NCBI GenBank assembly: GCA_023055505.1
Contig: JALIRH010000023.1
Coordinates: 5,896,423 to 5,960,422 of the forward strand
Direction of reading: 5' to 3'
DNA length: 64,000 nucleotides
DNA from: Callipepla californica brunnescens
Lineage: Eukaryota > Chordata > Aves > Galliformes > Odontophoridae
Part shown: positions 50,709-61,975 of the stretch, piece after piece
Layout: every line of letters begins with the position of its first letter
Position numbering within the stretch: the stretch's first letter is position 1
Made by a program: the position numbers and the translations under genes
Notes under the pieces: model-generated
Database searches by the model: none
What the model was told of the DNA's origin: nothing
Seen by the model: the letters and a program-made list of their open reading frames with translations, nothing else

Positions 50709-51699
50709 TTAATGAATCTTGAAATTCATTAGGCACCTCTTCAACTCATTATCGTCTAGCAGATTCAGCTTCTAGTTCCCAAGTTTGAATTCATTTGAAT
50801 AAATCCATTTTGTTGAATGCTCTTTCAGAACAAAATCTGAGATACATTAATGGAAAAAAAAATTATGAGGAACTGCTAAGTGGGAATAAACAGTCCTCCA
50901 GAAAGTGTAATTTTACTTGCAATAAGTATGGATGTTGGCTAAACAAACAAACAGAAAAAAGTTGCTATCAGAAAATAATTTGCTAAATTTATAAACACAT
51001 ATGCATATGCAAAAGTCACTGAATTACTTTCTCAGGAAAAAATACAAAAAGTAACATATATGCAATACTGAAAGAACACTTTCCTGATTTATAATGTATT
51101 AGAGGTGTCAAAACATAAACACTCTAACCTCTTTACTGTTCTTTCATGCTAAACATTGCTTTGCCTGTATTCTTTAAACTAATTATTTATCTATTTAGTA
51201 GTCTGAGCAGCTGTACTACCTATAGATCTGGTGCCAAGTACTAGGAGACTAGTAATACTCCTATCTTATTCACATATCCCTTAGTTTAAAAGTCGTCACA
51301 AGATTAAAAAAAAATCACTGATTTATAGATCTTTAAAATTCAATTTTTTATAGCAAAGTTCGCTGTTTTCTTTATCACCAGCGTTATTTCCAAACAGCAT
51401 TACATTTTTTTAAAATGTTTTATGAGTTAACAAGCTTTACCTACTGAGTAAAAAATTCATTTCATAGATAAATGTAGAGCACTATCTACCCTCAGTGTGC
51501 ATATCTTTCAAAGGTTAACAGTTAACGTTCAACCTCTTATTTAGTGATAAAAGATCTTAGAAATTAGGACCCTCAGGAAAGCAAAGACAAATCTTATAAT
51601 GCATTCAAATTAAAAAACAATAGGCAACCTGTCTAGGGATGAATGATAAACTGGTGGAGAGTTTATGGGTAAGAATTAAAAGGCACGCTAATACAGGTG
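50709..51699. other. AT-rich DNA, no gene recognised
   Basis: Nothing recognisable except that 51610-51699, just upstream of the next CR1 tail, carries 'GATAAACTGGTGGAGAGTTT'. This does not match the CR1 3' UTR as I know it and may be a different element. Confidence 0.55.
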
Positions 51700-51894
51700 A
51701 AATACTTTACTGTGATGGTAACAGGGCACTGTAACAGGCTGCCCGGAGAGGTTGTGGGAGTTTCCTTCAATGGATGTATTCAAAACTTGTCCAGATGTTC
51801 TCCTGTGCATCCTACTCTAAGGGAACCCAATTTAGCAGCAGGTTGAACTGAATGATCTCCAAAGGTCCTTTCCAACCACTATAATTCTGTGATA
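51700..51894 (+). mobile_element. CR1: CR1 LINE 3' end, about 195 bases
   Basis: 'CTGTAACAGGCTGCCCGGAG' and 'AGGTTGTGGGAGTTTCCTTC' are followed by 'TGAACTGAATGATCTCCAAA', 'GGTCCTTTCCAACCACTATA' and 'ATTCTGTGATAA'. This is the CR1 end in the plus direction. Confidence 0.93.
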
Positions 51895-54838
51895 ATATAA
51901 AAGTAAGTTAATTTTTAATCATCAAACATTACATTTTGACATTTACTTTAGACTTAATTTCTGTAAAGAACTAATGATTACAATTTCTAAAAAAAAATAA
52001 TACTGTAATATTCTTTATATGGAAGCATCATTACAATTAGGACTAAGCAAGTACTGATTCCATCCCCTAAAAACTTATTTGTTTTTTTAAGAAATTAAAG
52101 GGGTAGTGTGCGTACTTAAAAAAAATTAAAATTAAAACCCACATCTTGTCCATTTGTTCTATTTTACTGATAAATGGAAAAATACTGAGAGTATGATTCT
52201 CCTATGTTCCAAATATACACTGCAAACAACACACACATGGTGGAAGAACTACTGGAAGCAATGTCTCTAAGCACTTCCGTGTTGAATCCATTCTTCATTT
52301 CAGCAGGACTTTCCCAAAACATGTTAGCTATGATTCTTCACACCTCACCACCATGTGCCCTTCAGCATACAACCTGCTCCTGACTTTGCTGTCACACACA
52401 CCTCTGTAATCCCCTACAACAAATTCCATAAAACAAATCATGTATAATATATCCATAGTTTTTGCTCTCAGCTCACAGCAATGCATTCATCCTTGTAGGA
52501 AATTACTGGAAAAAATTGGACATCAGCTCCTATCTCCCTGCTATCTGTGTCCTACAGGTGAAGGCAAAGCAATGCAACAAACAGAAAATCTTCAAGTGGT
52601 ATACAACAAGAAACTCGCGTGACATTAGTACACCATTGCCATGATGCTAAAACAGTCTGCTGCATCCTGTACAACCTACAAATACCAGAAACTTACACAG
52701 CAGCACAGAGCTCCTTACATCATTTATGTCTAGTTCACCAGTGAGTCTGGCTTTTATAACAGAAGGAGAATTTGGGAGTCCCCAATTTACAACTAAAGGT
52801 ATCAAAGAATGGTCACTAATTACAAGAAAAGACATGTGGAAAGGACTATATATACTCCAGGAAACTTTATTTCTATCAAAGTGGATAACCTAGTTGGAAC
52901 ATGACTTAAAATAAATACAGCACAGCCTTTGTACTCAGCCACACACCTCTTCTTCACCACACTTTTCAATCTTCACTAGATTTCTCACAAAAAGCCACAC
53001 ATCAGTATACCCCTCAGCCATTTTATGTCTCATGCTAAGCCCTGTCGAGATTATGTTGTGTACACAGCACCAAATGCTGCAGCAGATGTTGCTATGCAAC
53101 AGAAATTTAACTTTGTCAAGACTCTGTTTGCACTTTTGCTTTCTAGGTAGATTCCTTGTCTTCTCAAGCCTCCTTAGCTGCTCTCCTTAATGGGAAGAAA
53201 ACTGTGGTTCCTAGTCTGGAGATGACACCTTGCTATGTGATATGGATGGTTTATAGTAGAAATTCCCCCTAGTTGATGACGCGAGCTATGCAAAAGTGGA
53301 CAAAGGAGACTTATTTGATCATTTCTTAACTGTTTTTCCTACCCATCAGTGACATTTAATAGTGTTGGCAACCCCAGACACTATGTTAGTGTCTCCTTTA
53401 CTCAAATTTCAAAACACAGCTCCTTATATTGTGAATAAACAACTTTTCACTCATCAGTTGAGGCTTCCAGGACAAATTGTGGGGTAATATGAATGACAAA
53501 AACAGAAATAAGGATAGGCCCTCTCTCAGGTCCTATGACTCCATAGACAGGACTGGCATGGCCACTGGAACAATAAGATTCTGGGAGGGGAGGCACATCT
53601 TAAAGACATGCCCCATAAAGGATCAGGGAGAGTCTCCCACCTGAAGATTCCAAGAATATCAGAAAAGGACATGTGTTCAGCTGCACAAAAAATAACAATT
53701 GTGGCAGACATTTTTACTTTTTAATTGTTTGTCAGCACTGTGTATCCTGTCCCTGTTTACTGCAAGACAGGGTCTGATCGTCAGTCTTGGCAGAGACAGC
53801 AAGTCTTGGCATGGATGGTGAGGGATAAAGAAGAGTTTTCTGGCCATATCTGAACCCCCTTCATTTTGCAACCAGTTTGTTACAGATTGCAAAGAGGGTG
53901 GTTATGACCTGGCCTCCATAATACCAAGAGTGCTTTTTTCCAGTCCAACTGTGAAAAATCAACAGATTACTTCACAGCACGTCCAATGACAGGTTTGCAT
54001 GATGCCAAAGGTACATCTGGCACGGCCTGGGGCATGGCACAAAGCCTCCTGGGATGATACTAAAGATCTGTGCCAGAAGCAGTATGCCAAAGCAGCGCAG
54101 CCTTAGCTATCCCAATGACTGAGAGAATTTTAACTGCCAAATCATACCAAGGGTGGGCACTGGGGAGATTTTTGGTTGGCACAAAGGAAATTTATATCAA
54201 GAAGCATTCTGATTGTTTAACGTCACAGATTAATACGCACCAGTGCCAGAGAACACTGTTGGCATGCTTAGTAATATATGTATATGCAAAAATAATGCAT
54301 AAATCATTTAGACCCACTCGCACATGTCTTTTCCCATTTCCTTATGTAATCTCAAAATCCTTACATACCAGATTTGCTCTCCACTCTCATATTTCTTTGT
54401 TTTACTTCTTCTAAAAATTCCAGAGATTTATTTAATTACAATAGCATGGTCATAGCTTTTGTTCATTGATTTCTGCTGGTACAGGCTAGAAGTTTGCAAG
54501 CGTCTTCCTGATTAATGATACATTCCAATTTAGGAGTTAACACTGATATTTTTCCTCTCAAGGTACAAATGGTTTTCTAAAAATTCAAGATGCAAATATG
54601 ACTTTCTGTACTTTTTTTTTTTTTAAGAGAAGAAGTCAAAGGTGAAGATAGAAGATAATTGATTATCTTCACAAAGCAATGGCCTGCACTTTTCCCCTAT
54701 AATGCAAAACTCTAACTCATCAAACTCAGTGCTTTGCAATTACAAAGCACTGCATGATATATAATTAATAACCTGATCAGGTTTAAGCAGAAAGCTGATT
54801 AGAGGTTTTCTTTCACTACTGTTCACAGTAAGAAGCAA
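51895..54838. other. AT-rich DNA, no gene recognised
   Basis: No transposon or supported exon seen. Poly(T) at about 54609-54624. Open frames overlap each other on both strands without any motif. Confidence 0.6.
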
Positions 54839-56110
54839 TCATAGAATTGTAGAATGGTTTGAGTTGGAAGGAACTTCAAAGATTATCTATTAGAATCCCT
54901 ATGCCATGGGCAAAAATAGCTTTCACTAGATCAGGTTGCAAAAAGCCCAAGCCAGTCTGACCTTAAACACTTCTAAGGATAGAACATCCACAGCTTCTCT
55001 GTGTAACCGGTTCCAGTGCCTCACAATTAAGAATTTCTTCCTCATAAGTACTCTAAATCTACCCTCCTTAAGTTTAAAGTCATCATCCCTTGTCCTATCC
55101 CTACAATACTTGATAAAGTGTCATTCTACAGCTTTTCTGTAAGCCCTCATTAGGCACTGGAAGGTCAGTATAAGGTCTCCCCAAAGTTTTCTCTTCTCCA
55201 GAGTGAACAACCTCAGCTTACTCAGCCTTTTTGCAATTAAGTGGTGCTCCAGCTCTCTGATTATCCTGATGGCTGTTCTCTGGATCTTCTCCAACAGTTC
55301 CACATCTTTCTTTTGCTGAGAGCCACTGAAATGAATGCAGTTCTCGAGGTGGGGTCTCAGAAGATAGGACTAGTCTAGCAGGGAAAAATCACCTCCCTCA
55401 AACTGTTGGTATGGTCATGCTTCTTTTGAAGCAGTGAAGGATATGGTTGGCCCTCTGGGCTGCAAGAACATATTGTTGGCTCATGCTGAGTTTCTCATCA
55501 ACCAACACCTCCAAGTCCTCCCCCTCAGGGCTGCTCTCAGTAAACTTATCACACAGCCTGTATTTGTGCTTGGGATTACTACCCCAGCTCAGGTGGAGGA
55601 CCTTGAACTTGAGTTCCATGAAGTAGAGACCGCTTCTACAGTCTGTCAAGGTCCATCCGGATGGCATCCCTTCCCTCCAGCATGTAGACTGCACCTTACA
55701 GGTTGGTGTTGTTGGCAAACCTGTTGGTGGTACATTCAATTCCACAGTCTATGTCACTGACAAAGATGTTAAATAGTGCCAGTACCAATGAAGAACCTTG
55801 AGTAATGTCAGTTGTCATTTGGACATTACGACACTGACCACAACTCTTAGAGCGTTATGATCCAGCCACTTCCTTATCCACTGAGTAGTCAGTCTGTCAA
55901 ACCCCATCTCTCTAATTTAGAAATCAGGATGCTATTCAGGATAGTATAAAATGCCATGCACAATCCAGGTAATGATGTTAGTTGTTCTTCTCTTATCCAT
56001 CAACGCTATAAACTCATCATTAGAAGGCTACCAATTTTGTTAGGCACAGTTCCCCCTTAGTGACATCATATTGGTTGTTGCCAATCACCTCCTTATTTTC
56101 TATTGCTATC
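54839..56110 (-). mobile_element. CR1: CR1 LINE 3' portion with RT C-terminal remnant, minus strand
   Basis: The plus strand starts with 'TCATAGAATTGTAGAATGGT' and 'TTGAGTTGGAAGGAACTTCA' (reversed terminus). It passes 'CTTACTCAGCCTTTTTGCAA' and 'GAGGTGGGGTCTCAGAAGAT' and enters reversed ORF2. The minus-strand frame at 55121-55303 reads 'LLEKIQRTAIRIIRELEHHL', matching the end of the CR1 protein ('LLERVQRRATKMIRGLEHL'). Further on, 'GACAAAGATGTTAAATAGTG' and 'CATTAGAAGGCTACCAATTT' mark parts of the reverse transcriptase up to about 56110. It is the longest continuous CR1 3' copy here. Stops and frameshifts make it inactive. Confidence 0.94.
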
Positions 56111-59100
56111 ACACTCATTAGGCAATTTCCTGGTCAATTCTATCTCAAATGGTTACAAATTGTTCTGTAAGGTTAATTCATGGCCACTTTATCCACTGTG
56201 TTCTAACATCAGCAATTCCAAGGTCTATAATCACAAAAAAATTAGTACCTCTTAATATATTTTCCTCCTGAGAAAGCTCTAAAGGAACCTGCATAATTTG
56301 TTCCCATGTTCACCTGTACATCATTCAGGTAAGCAAGGTTATAAAGATTGTTTTCTCCAGGAAAGGATTTCACCCCCATTCCCATTAATGATACCTGAAG
56401 CCAGAAGAACTCTGTTCAGTATCTGCAATTAATTTAACTAAAGTATAGCTTAGTGATACTCTTGAACACTGAAAATCTTAGTGTCTCAATGTTAAAGTAA
56501 ATTAATATTCTAGATTCATGTAGCAACACAGAGGTTACCAAAAAGTTCAAAGTGAACAGTGACATAGCTCTAAATTGTAAATAACAGCCAGACTTTTGAG
56601 ATTAGTGACTGTGAATAAATCAATGGTAGATTAAAATACTAAAGGTCTTATTCCAAGTGGCAGAAAATAATGTTTTACTGCCACTTGAATACATTCCAAT
56701 CTTTGCTTTTGTATGTACTCATGAGATCTGAGATCTTTTTATTACTCTAAAAGAAGCATTTTAGTCATTTTTAAAAGCACCTAAAATACATATATAGCAG
56801 ATAAACCATAATGACTTTTTTCTGAATCCATTACAGTCCACAGAGTAAATATATATTTTCAAAAAAAGGTCTTAAATCCTTATTAATCTGTTTGGAAAAA
56901 CAAACAAATAAACAAAAAAAAAAAAAAAACAAACCTACAAACAACTACCATATATATACGTCTCCTTAAAAGATATGCACTATTTTTCCAATCCTCTTTA
57001 AATAAAAGAAAACTTAGAAGAAAGAAATCATGCCCACAGTATGTAATGCAAAAAACAAAATAGGCCATTATTTAAAGGAGCTGCTTAGTTTTAAGTTTGT
57101 AGACTGAAGTGCAATGTAAAAATGAAAGGTCTATCTTCTGTTTAATCTTCTTATTTTTTTGAACTTCTGCACATTCAGGGTTGTATCAGTCCTCTTTAAA
57201 CAGGAAATACTCAAGCAGATAGGCATAGTTCAGATCTTTGCAGCTCTGAATGGCAGAAATATGCAACACGTGGAACAAAAATAACTACAGAATTGACATG
57301 CAATAAATAAATAAAATGAAGAGAAATAACACCTCCAGGCTTTCAGAGCTACTCAGAACTTTCATTCTCATGCCTTGGAAAAATAACTTCAATTGAGAGC
57401 TTATGACTGATAATGCACCAATTGAATCCACAGTCATACTAACCTCCTGATTTCACAATTTTAACTTGTTATCAGTTAAGAAAAAAGCCCTCCATCCCTC
57501 TTTTTGCACACTTCCTAACGATACAGCTAACTAGGGAAAGACCAGCTAGTGGTTACAGGTCAATAAATTATCAACATATGGAAAAGATACCAAATTCTAA
57601 ACCAGAAGTGATGTGATAAGCTATTCTCCATTCCATAAACTTTGGACTCTGGTGGACTAGATCACAGAATTGAAAGAGAAGTACAGAAGGCAAAATATTT
57701 ACTTTTATGTGGTATCCAGAGGGAAGAGACACCTAATACATACACCAGAGTTTCTCTAATTTTCAAGGAATGAACCTCCCAGACTTCAGAGAACTCTACA
57801 TGGAGATGGAGGCAAAGGCTCTTCCATTCTATTCAAACACATCAGAGTTGATAGCAGAGGTGAGCAGCAAAGTTTTTCGTAGCACTGAGCATGAAGCTGC
57901 TATATTCTACCATTAACATTACATGCTGGAATCATTCTACTCATTTTCTGTTCAGCAAAGTCTTCCCAAAGGAAGGGAGAATATCAAACCAAAGCAATCA
58001 ATAAAAGTTTGTATGCACTACTGCCATCACTCTAAAGAATAAATAAAAACAAGAAATAATAAAATAAAAACACAATTCTAGTTCTAAACATAAAATAAGC
58101 CCAATACTTTTAAGGTAGATTGATCTGCCTGTAATTTATCTTCTTATGTGGAAAAGATGCAAAGAAACATGGTCTATTCATTTCTTGTTTTCCATTGAAT
58201 ATGTGCCACTCTAACGTAAGGAAGAGGAAAGAAATGCTGCAAACAGCTGTTAGCCCACAAATGTTGACACATGATATAAGCCTCCCTTTTCATTCTAGTT
58301 ATGTTCCTTTCAACAATGGAAAATCAGGGTGGTAGTTTACATCTCTGTAGTTTACATTTATGGGTAACTTTGTTCTTTGAAAATAATTGACTGTCCTTTG
58401 TATAACATAATCTACTTTTGATATTTGCATCCTGAAAATTCCGATAGGAAACTTTGTCAAAGAACATATTTAAGCAAATTCATCAGACCAAATACATTAA
58501 TTATTCTAATTTCTTTCTAGAAAAGTACTCATTTGCAGAAGAATGAAAGAATTCTGTTCTGTGAGATGCCTAAAATACCTGTGATAATGACTGAGCTTAC
58601 ATTTTTATGATGAAACATATGTAAACTACAAGAGAATCTATAGGATTGTTTTTGTCGAAGTTTAGCCTTGCCCTTAGCATCAGCTTCTCCCAAAAATTTA
58701 ATCATTCTGCATATCATCAGAGTGCATCGTAAATTTCCAGCAAAGTTAGGAAGTTATATTACTTTGCTTAAATAACTTACTATGCTGTATCTGTAGTTTC
58801 TTGGTACAAGTTATCCATAATATAGCTCTTGGCAGTTTAGTTTGCCTGAAATTCCTAATTTAAGCTTGCATGGCCGTTTTCCAAGTCTTTGGAAAGAATT
58901 TATTAGAATTTCAGAATCCATATCCTGTATGAGTTATGAAGGTATCTTTGTTAAGCTTGCTTACTTTTAGAATACATGTATAAAATTGTATGTACATATG
59001 CATAAAAACTTCTGCACATACACAAGCAAATAATTCCTCAGGCCATCATACTCATTTTTTGTCCTTTGTTATTTTTCCACATTTCTATTATACTTTCACC

Positions 59101-59532
59101 CTATACACCAAACCAGGCAAAATTCCAAATGCAGTTTCATATCTGATCAACTTAGAATTTTGTTTGCCTTTAATTGTTATTTCATGAAAATCTACTATGA
59201 CTTTCAGAACTTCTTCCAGTTTAACCTGTGTACCACAGATACATTTTCCCTTTTTGCTCATCCTTACAGTTCTGAATTTTTTTTCTTTTCCTTAAATTGC
59301 GTAAAATTCTTAACCTATCTACATTCATAAACACAAGGACCTGTGCTGCCATCTTATACTACACTGAGGGATTTCAAGTAGCTAGCCTGAAATAGTTTTA
59401 GCAACTAAGACATAATGTGCTGAAACAAGACTAGTTTTTCTCATCTATGATTACCATCACATTTTTAAACATCTTACTCTAGTACATAGCACTGCATCAA
59501 ATTCTTTCATACTACTCAACTTTCAATTAATT

Positions 59533-59973
59533 TTAACTAAGGACTACATTTGAATAAAGAGACCAAGTTACACATAACATATTAGGCCAAATATCTAAGG
59601 AACCATTTACAAGTGTTACTCCTGTAATACTCTTGCATAACTTACCTGCTTTTTTACAGCTATACTCTTCAACTCTCTTTTTAAGTGCATCACTGACAGA
59701 AAAAACTGCAACTGCACCAGCTATACACAGTGGCCAATCTATAGGCTTTTTTCCTCCTCTCCACAAGCATCTCTGATTAACTGAAATCCATACCTTCAAC
59801 TTTGTTGTTGGACTCAAAATTACCTTTTTTTTCGTAGATCGGTATTTTTTTTCTGAGGCTTGGAGTGAATTTCTAAATTGTTCAAGTAAGGAGTTGATAG
59901 GAGCAGTTAAGAATGTTAGACATAGTACTATCAGATGCTGCAGGAGCTTCCCTGCAGAGGTCTGCCACTGCAT
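59533..59973 (-). other. Unrecognised 146-codon open frame with a candidate exon inside
   Basis: This is the longest open frame not explained by a repeat. Within it, 59646-59780 (135 bases) has 'GGATTTCAG' in front and ends at '...AAGCAG' followed by 'GTAAGTTATG', a consensus 5' splice site. The exon would be symmetrical (phase 1 on both sides) and encode a segment containing 'PIDWPLCIAGAVAVFSVSDA', a possible short membrane helix followed by a basic stretch. The 3' splice site has a poor pyrimidine tract, which weakens the case. I recognise no family. The phase does not fit directly with the other minus-strand candidate at 6951-6982. Confidence 0.18.
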
Positions 59974-60518
59974 TTCAGTCCTGACCTATCACACCCCAGC
60001 TATTCTTGATCTGGACCTCTCCTGAGCAGGGACTGACAGAAGTTATCTGGCACTGTGGCTCTGTGATTTGGACAGAGAGCCACTAAGGAATAAACAGCCA
60101 CTCCAAAACTCATTTTCACTTGTTTGCTAAGCCAGTTTTATTATGAGATAAAAAGTTAATAGGCATTGTCATGAGTCACTAGATATGAAATTGTTTTTCA
60201 GCATCTGGACAGAGTATTTAAATGGTAAAAACGAATAACCTAAAGTATATCAACATACATGTGCACAAAAAAAATGCCCACCACCACCAACAAAAACTAC
60301 CTCAAAAGCAAAGGTGTTTGCAATTAAAGCATATAAAAGTGATATTCTTTTTTTTACAACTGTGTGGCATTTTTAAATTCTGCATAAAAAATCCCAATGG
60401 GGACTTTCAGCGTGTGTCCACAACTGATCCATTCCAGGGAGTCACGAGTGTACCAGTGCTGGTTTACTCAAACTCTGAATTACAAAATCAGTTTAAGAGA
60501 TTATTTCCCTGTGTCATT

Positions 60519-60539
60519 AAAAAAAAAAAAAAAAAAAAA
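60519..60539. repeat. Poly(A) run
   Basis: 21 A residues, with no clear polyadenylation signal at the expected distance. Confidence 0.9.
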
Positions 60540-61109
60540 GATGTTGGAAGCACTGTGAACAATACATAAAAGATGCCTAATGACAAAGCATTACTAAAAA
60601 ATGACACTGTCAGAAGTGCTAGTGTGAGTTAAGCCAAGCAGTTCTCCATGGTCTGTGAGACTACAGAATTTATATTTAGATTCCAAGAGAGCACAAAAAA
60701 ACATGTAGAAACAAACCAGTGGACAGCATATTTTCACTACTTTAGCATTTATAGTGGAGTTAGTCTCTTACAAATTATGGTAAATTACATGGACAGAAAA
60801 GAAATTATTATAACTTTGAATAAAGAGATTAAAAGTGTCTCCGTGCAGACAGCATTATCCCAGACTAACCTCCCACCCCCCAGTGTGGGGCCCAGACAAG
60901 CTCAGACAGTCTTGCAGCAGTCTTACTCCATTTTGATTAAAATCCTTGTTATAAAATAGCACGAGAACATTTAAATGTTTAATAAGAAATTCTGAAACTA
61001 GAAATACCATCCTTCCTACTTACGGTATCTGTCAGTTTGTAGAAAGACAATTGCTCACATTTCACTACTTAAAACAAGTCACATTGTAAAAACCCATGCA
61101 GGAAGTCAT

Positions 61110-61975
61110 GGTGGGTTGACCTTGGCTGGCTATCACCAACCTGTCCATTTGCTGTCTCATCCTTCTTCCTCAGAAAGATGTGGGGAGAAAGTAGATCAAC
61201 AGGCTTGTGGGTTGAAATAAATACAGTGTGCTCTCTTACCAGTCACCACCACAAGCACAGTAGATGTGTACTGGAGAAAACAAGTTTATTTTATTGCCAA
61301 TTAAAACAGAGTTGGATTATGAGAAACAAAAACAAAAGCAAACAAAAAAACCCACCTCCCCCAGCACAAACACCTTCTTCGTCTCAGCTGTACTTATTAC
61401 AGTAGGGAACTACTAACAATGGCAAATATGAAGCTTTCAGAATTACTAAAACTCTTGGTGCGCCCTATCAATAACATGGCAATATCATAACTGTCACTCT
61501 TTCACTCCCAATTCTTCCAGGAGTAGGAGTGCTGGGATCAGTCCACAACAGTCCCTCTCTGTTGCAACTTCCTGCTCACATTAATCTCGCATTCCACTGT
61601 GGGCTCTCCATGGGCTGTATTTCCTTGACAGTGTACCCACCTGCTGCAGCAGGTATCTGTGCACTCCAGCACAGATAACTTCTCCAGTATAGTTCTGAAC
61701 AGGCTGCAGGGAAATATATGCTCCACCATGGAGTGCTTACTCCTCTACTTCTCGGACCTTGTTGTCTGCATGGCTGTTTCTCACACCATTTTCTTCCTTT
61801 CCTCTCTCACACACTGTCAGGCAGCATTTCCTTAAAACTGTTTCCCTGTGGCTCCACCATCTCAGTTGCTGGACCTGTCCATGCCCATGCATGCTGCAGC
61901 ACACTGGATGAGGCTATGTCCATCATGGGACAGTCTCAGCCTTATCACAGAGGAACTGGTTGGCCCTAACTGCTC
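61110..61975 (-). mobile_element. Degenerate avian endogenous-retrovirus-type LTR (probable solo LTR)
   Basis: The plus strand opens with 'GTGGGTTGACCTTGGCTGGC'. It continues with 'TTGTGGGTTGAAATAAATAC', 'GTTTATTTTATTGCCAATTA' and 'GTTGGATTATGAGAAACAAA', and later 'GGATCAGTCCACAACAGTCC', 'CTGTGGGCTCTCCATGGGCT', 'GACCTTGTTGTCTGCATGGC' and 'TATCACAGAGGAACTGGTTG'. From memory this is the reversed order of blocks in a common bird LTR family, including a degenerate stretch of the repeated 'TCCACxxTGGxxTCTCCATGGGCTG' type. The family runs on the minus strand. No gag, pol or env remnant is present on either side, so it is a solo LTR or an isolated fragment. No target-site duplication is evident. Exact family name not known to me. 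Confidence 0.6.

Larger units (their letters stand above)
56111..61109. other. AT-rich DNA, one candidate exon, no confirmed gene
   Basis: Contains A-runs at about 56911-56928 and 60519-60539 and the minus-strand candidate at 59533-59973. I see no repeat family elsewhere. The part at 59940-60170 is a little richer in G and C and unassigned. Confidence 0.55.

Noticed and set aside
55398..55760. 115- and 108-codon frames on opposite strands
   Set aside because: They fall in the reversed CR1 ORF2 end. The minus-strand one is a frameshifted piece of the CR1 protein region and not an independent gene.
61226..61240. Donor-like ACTG/GTAAGAG on the minus strand
   Set aside because: It lies inside the LTR-like element, so it is more likely a feature of that repeat than of a host gene.
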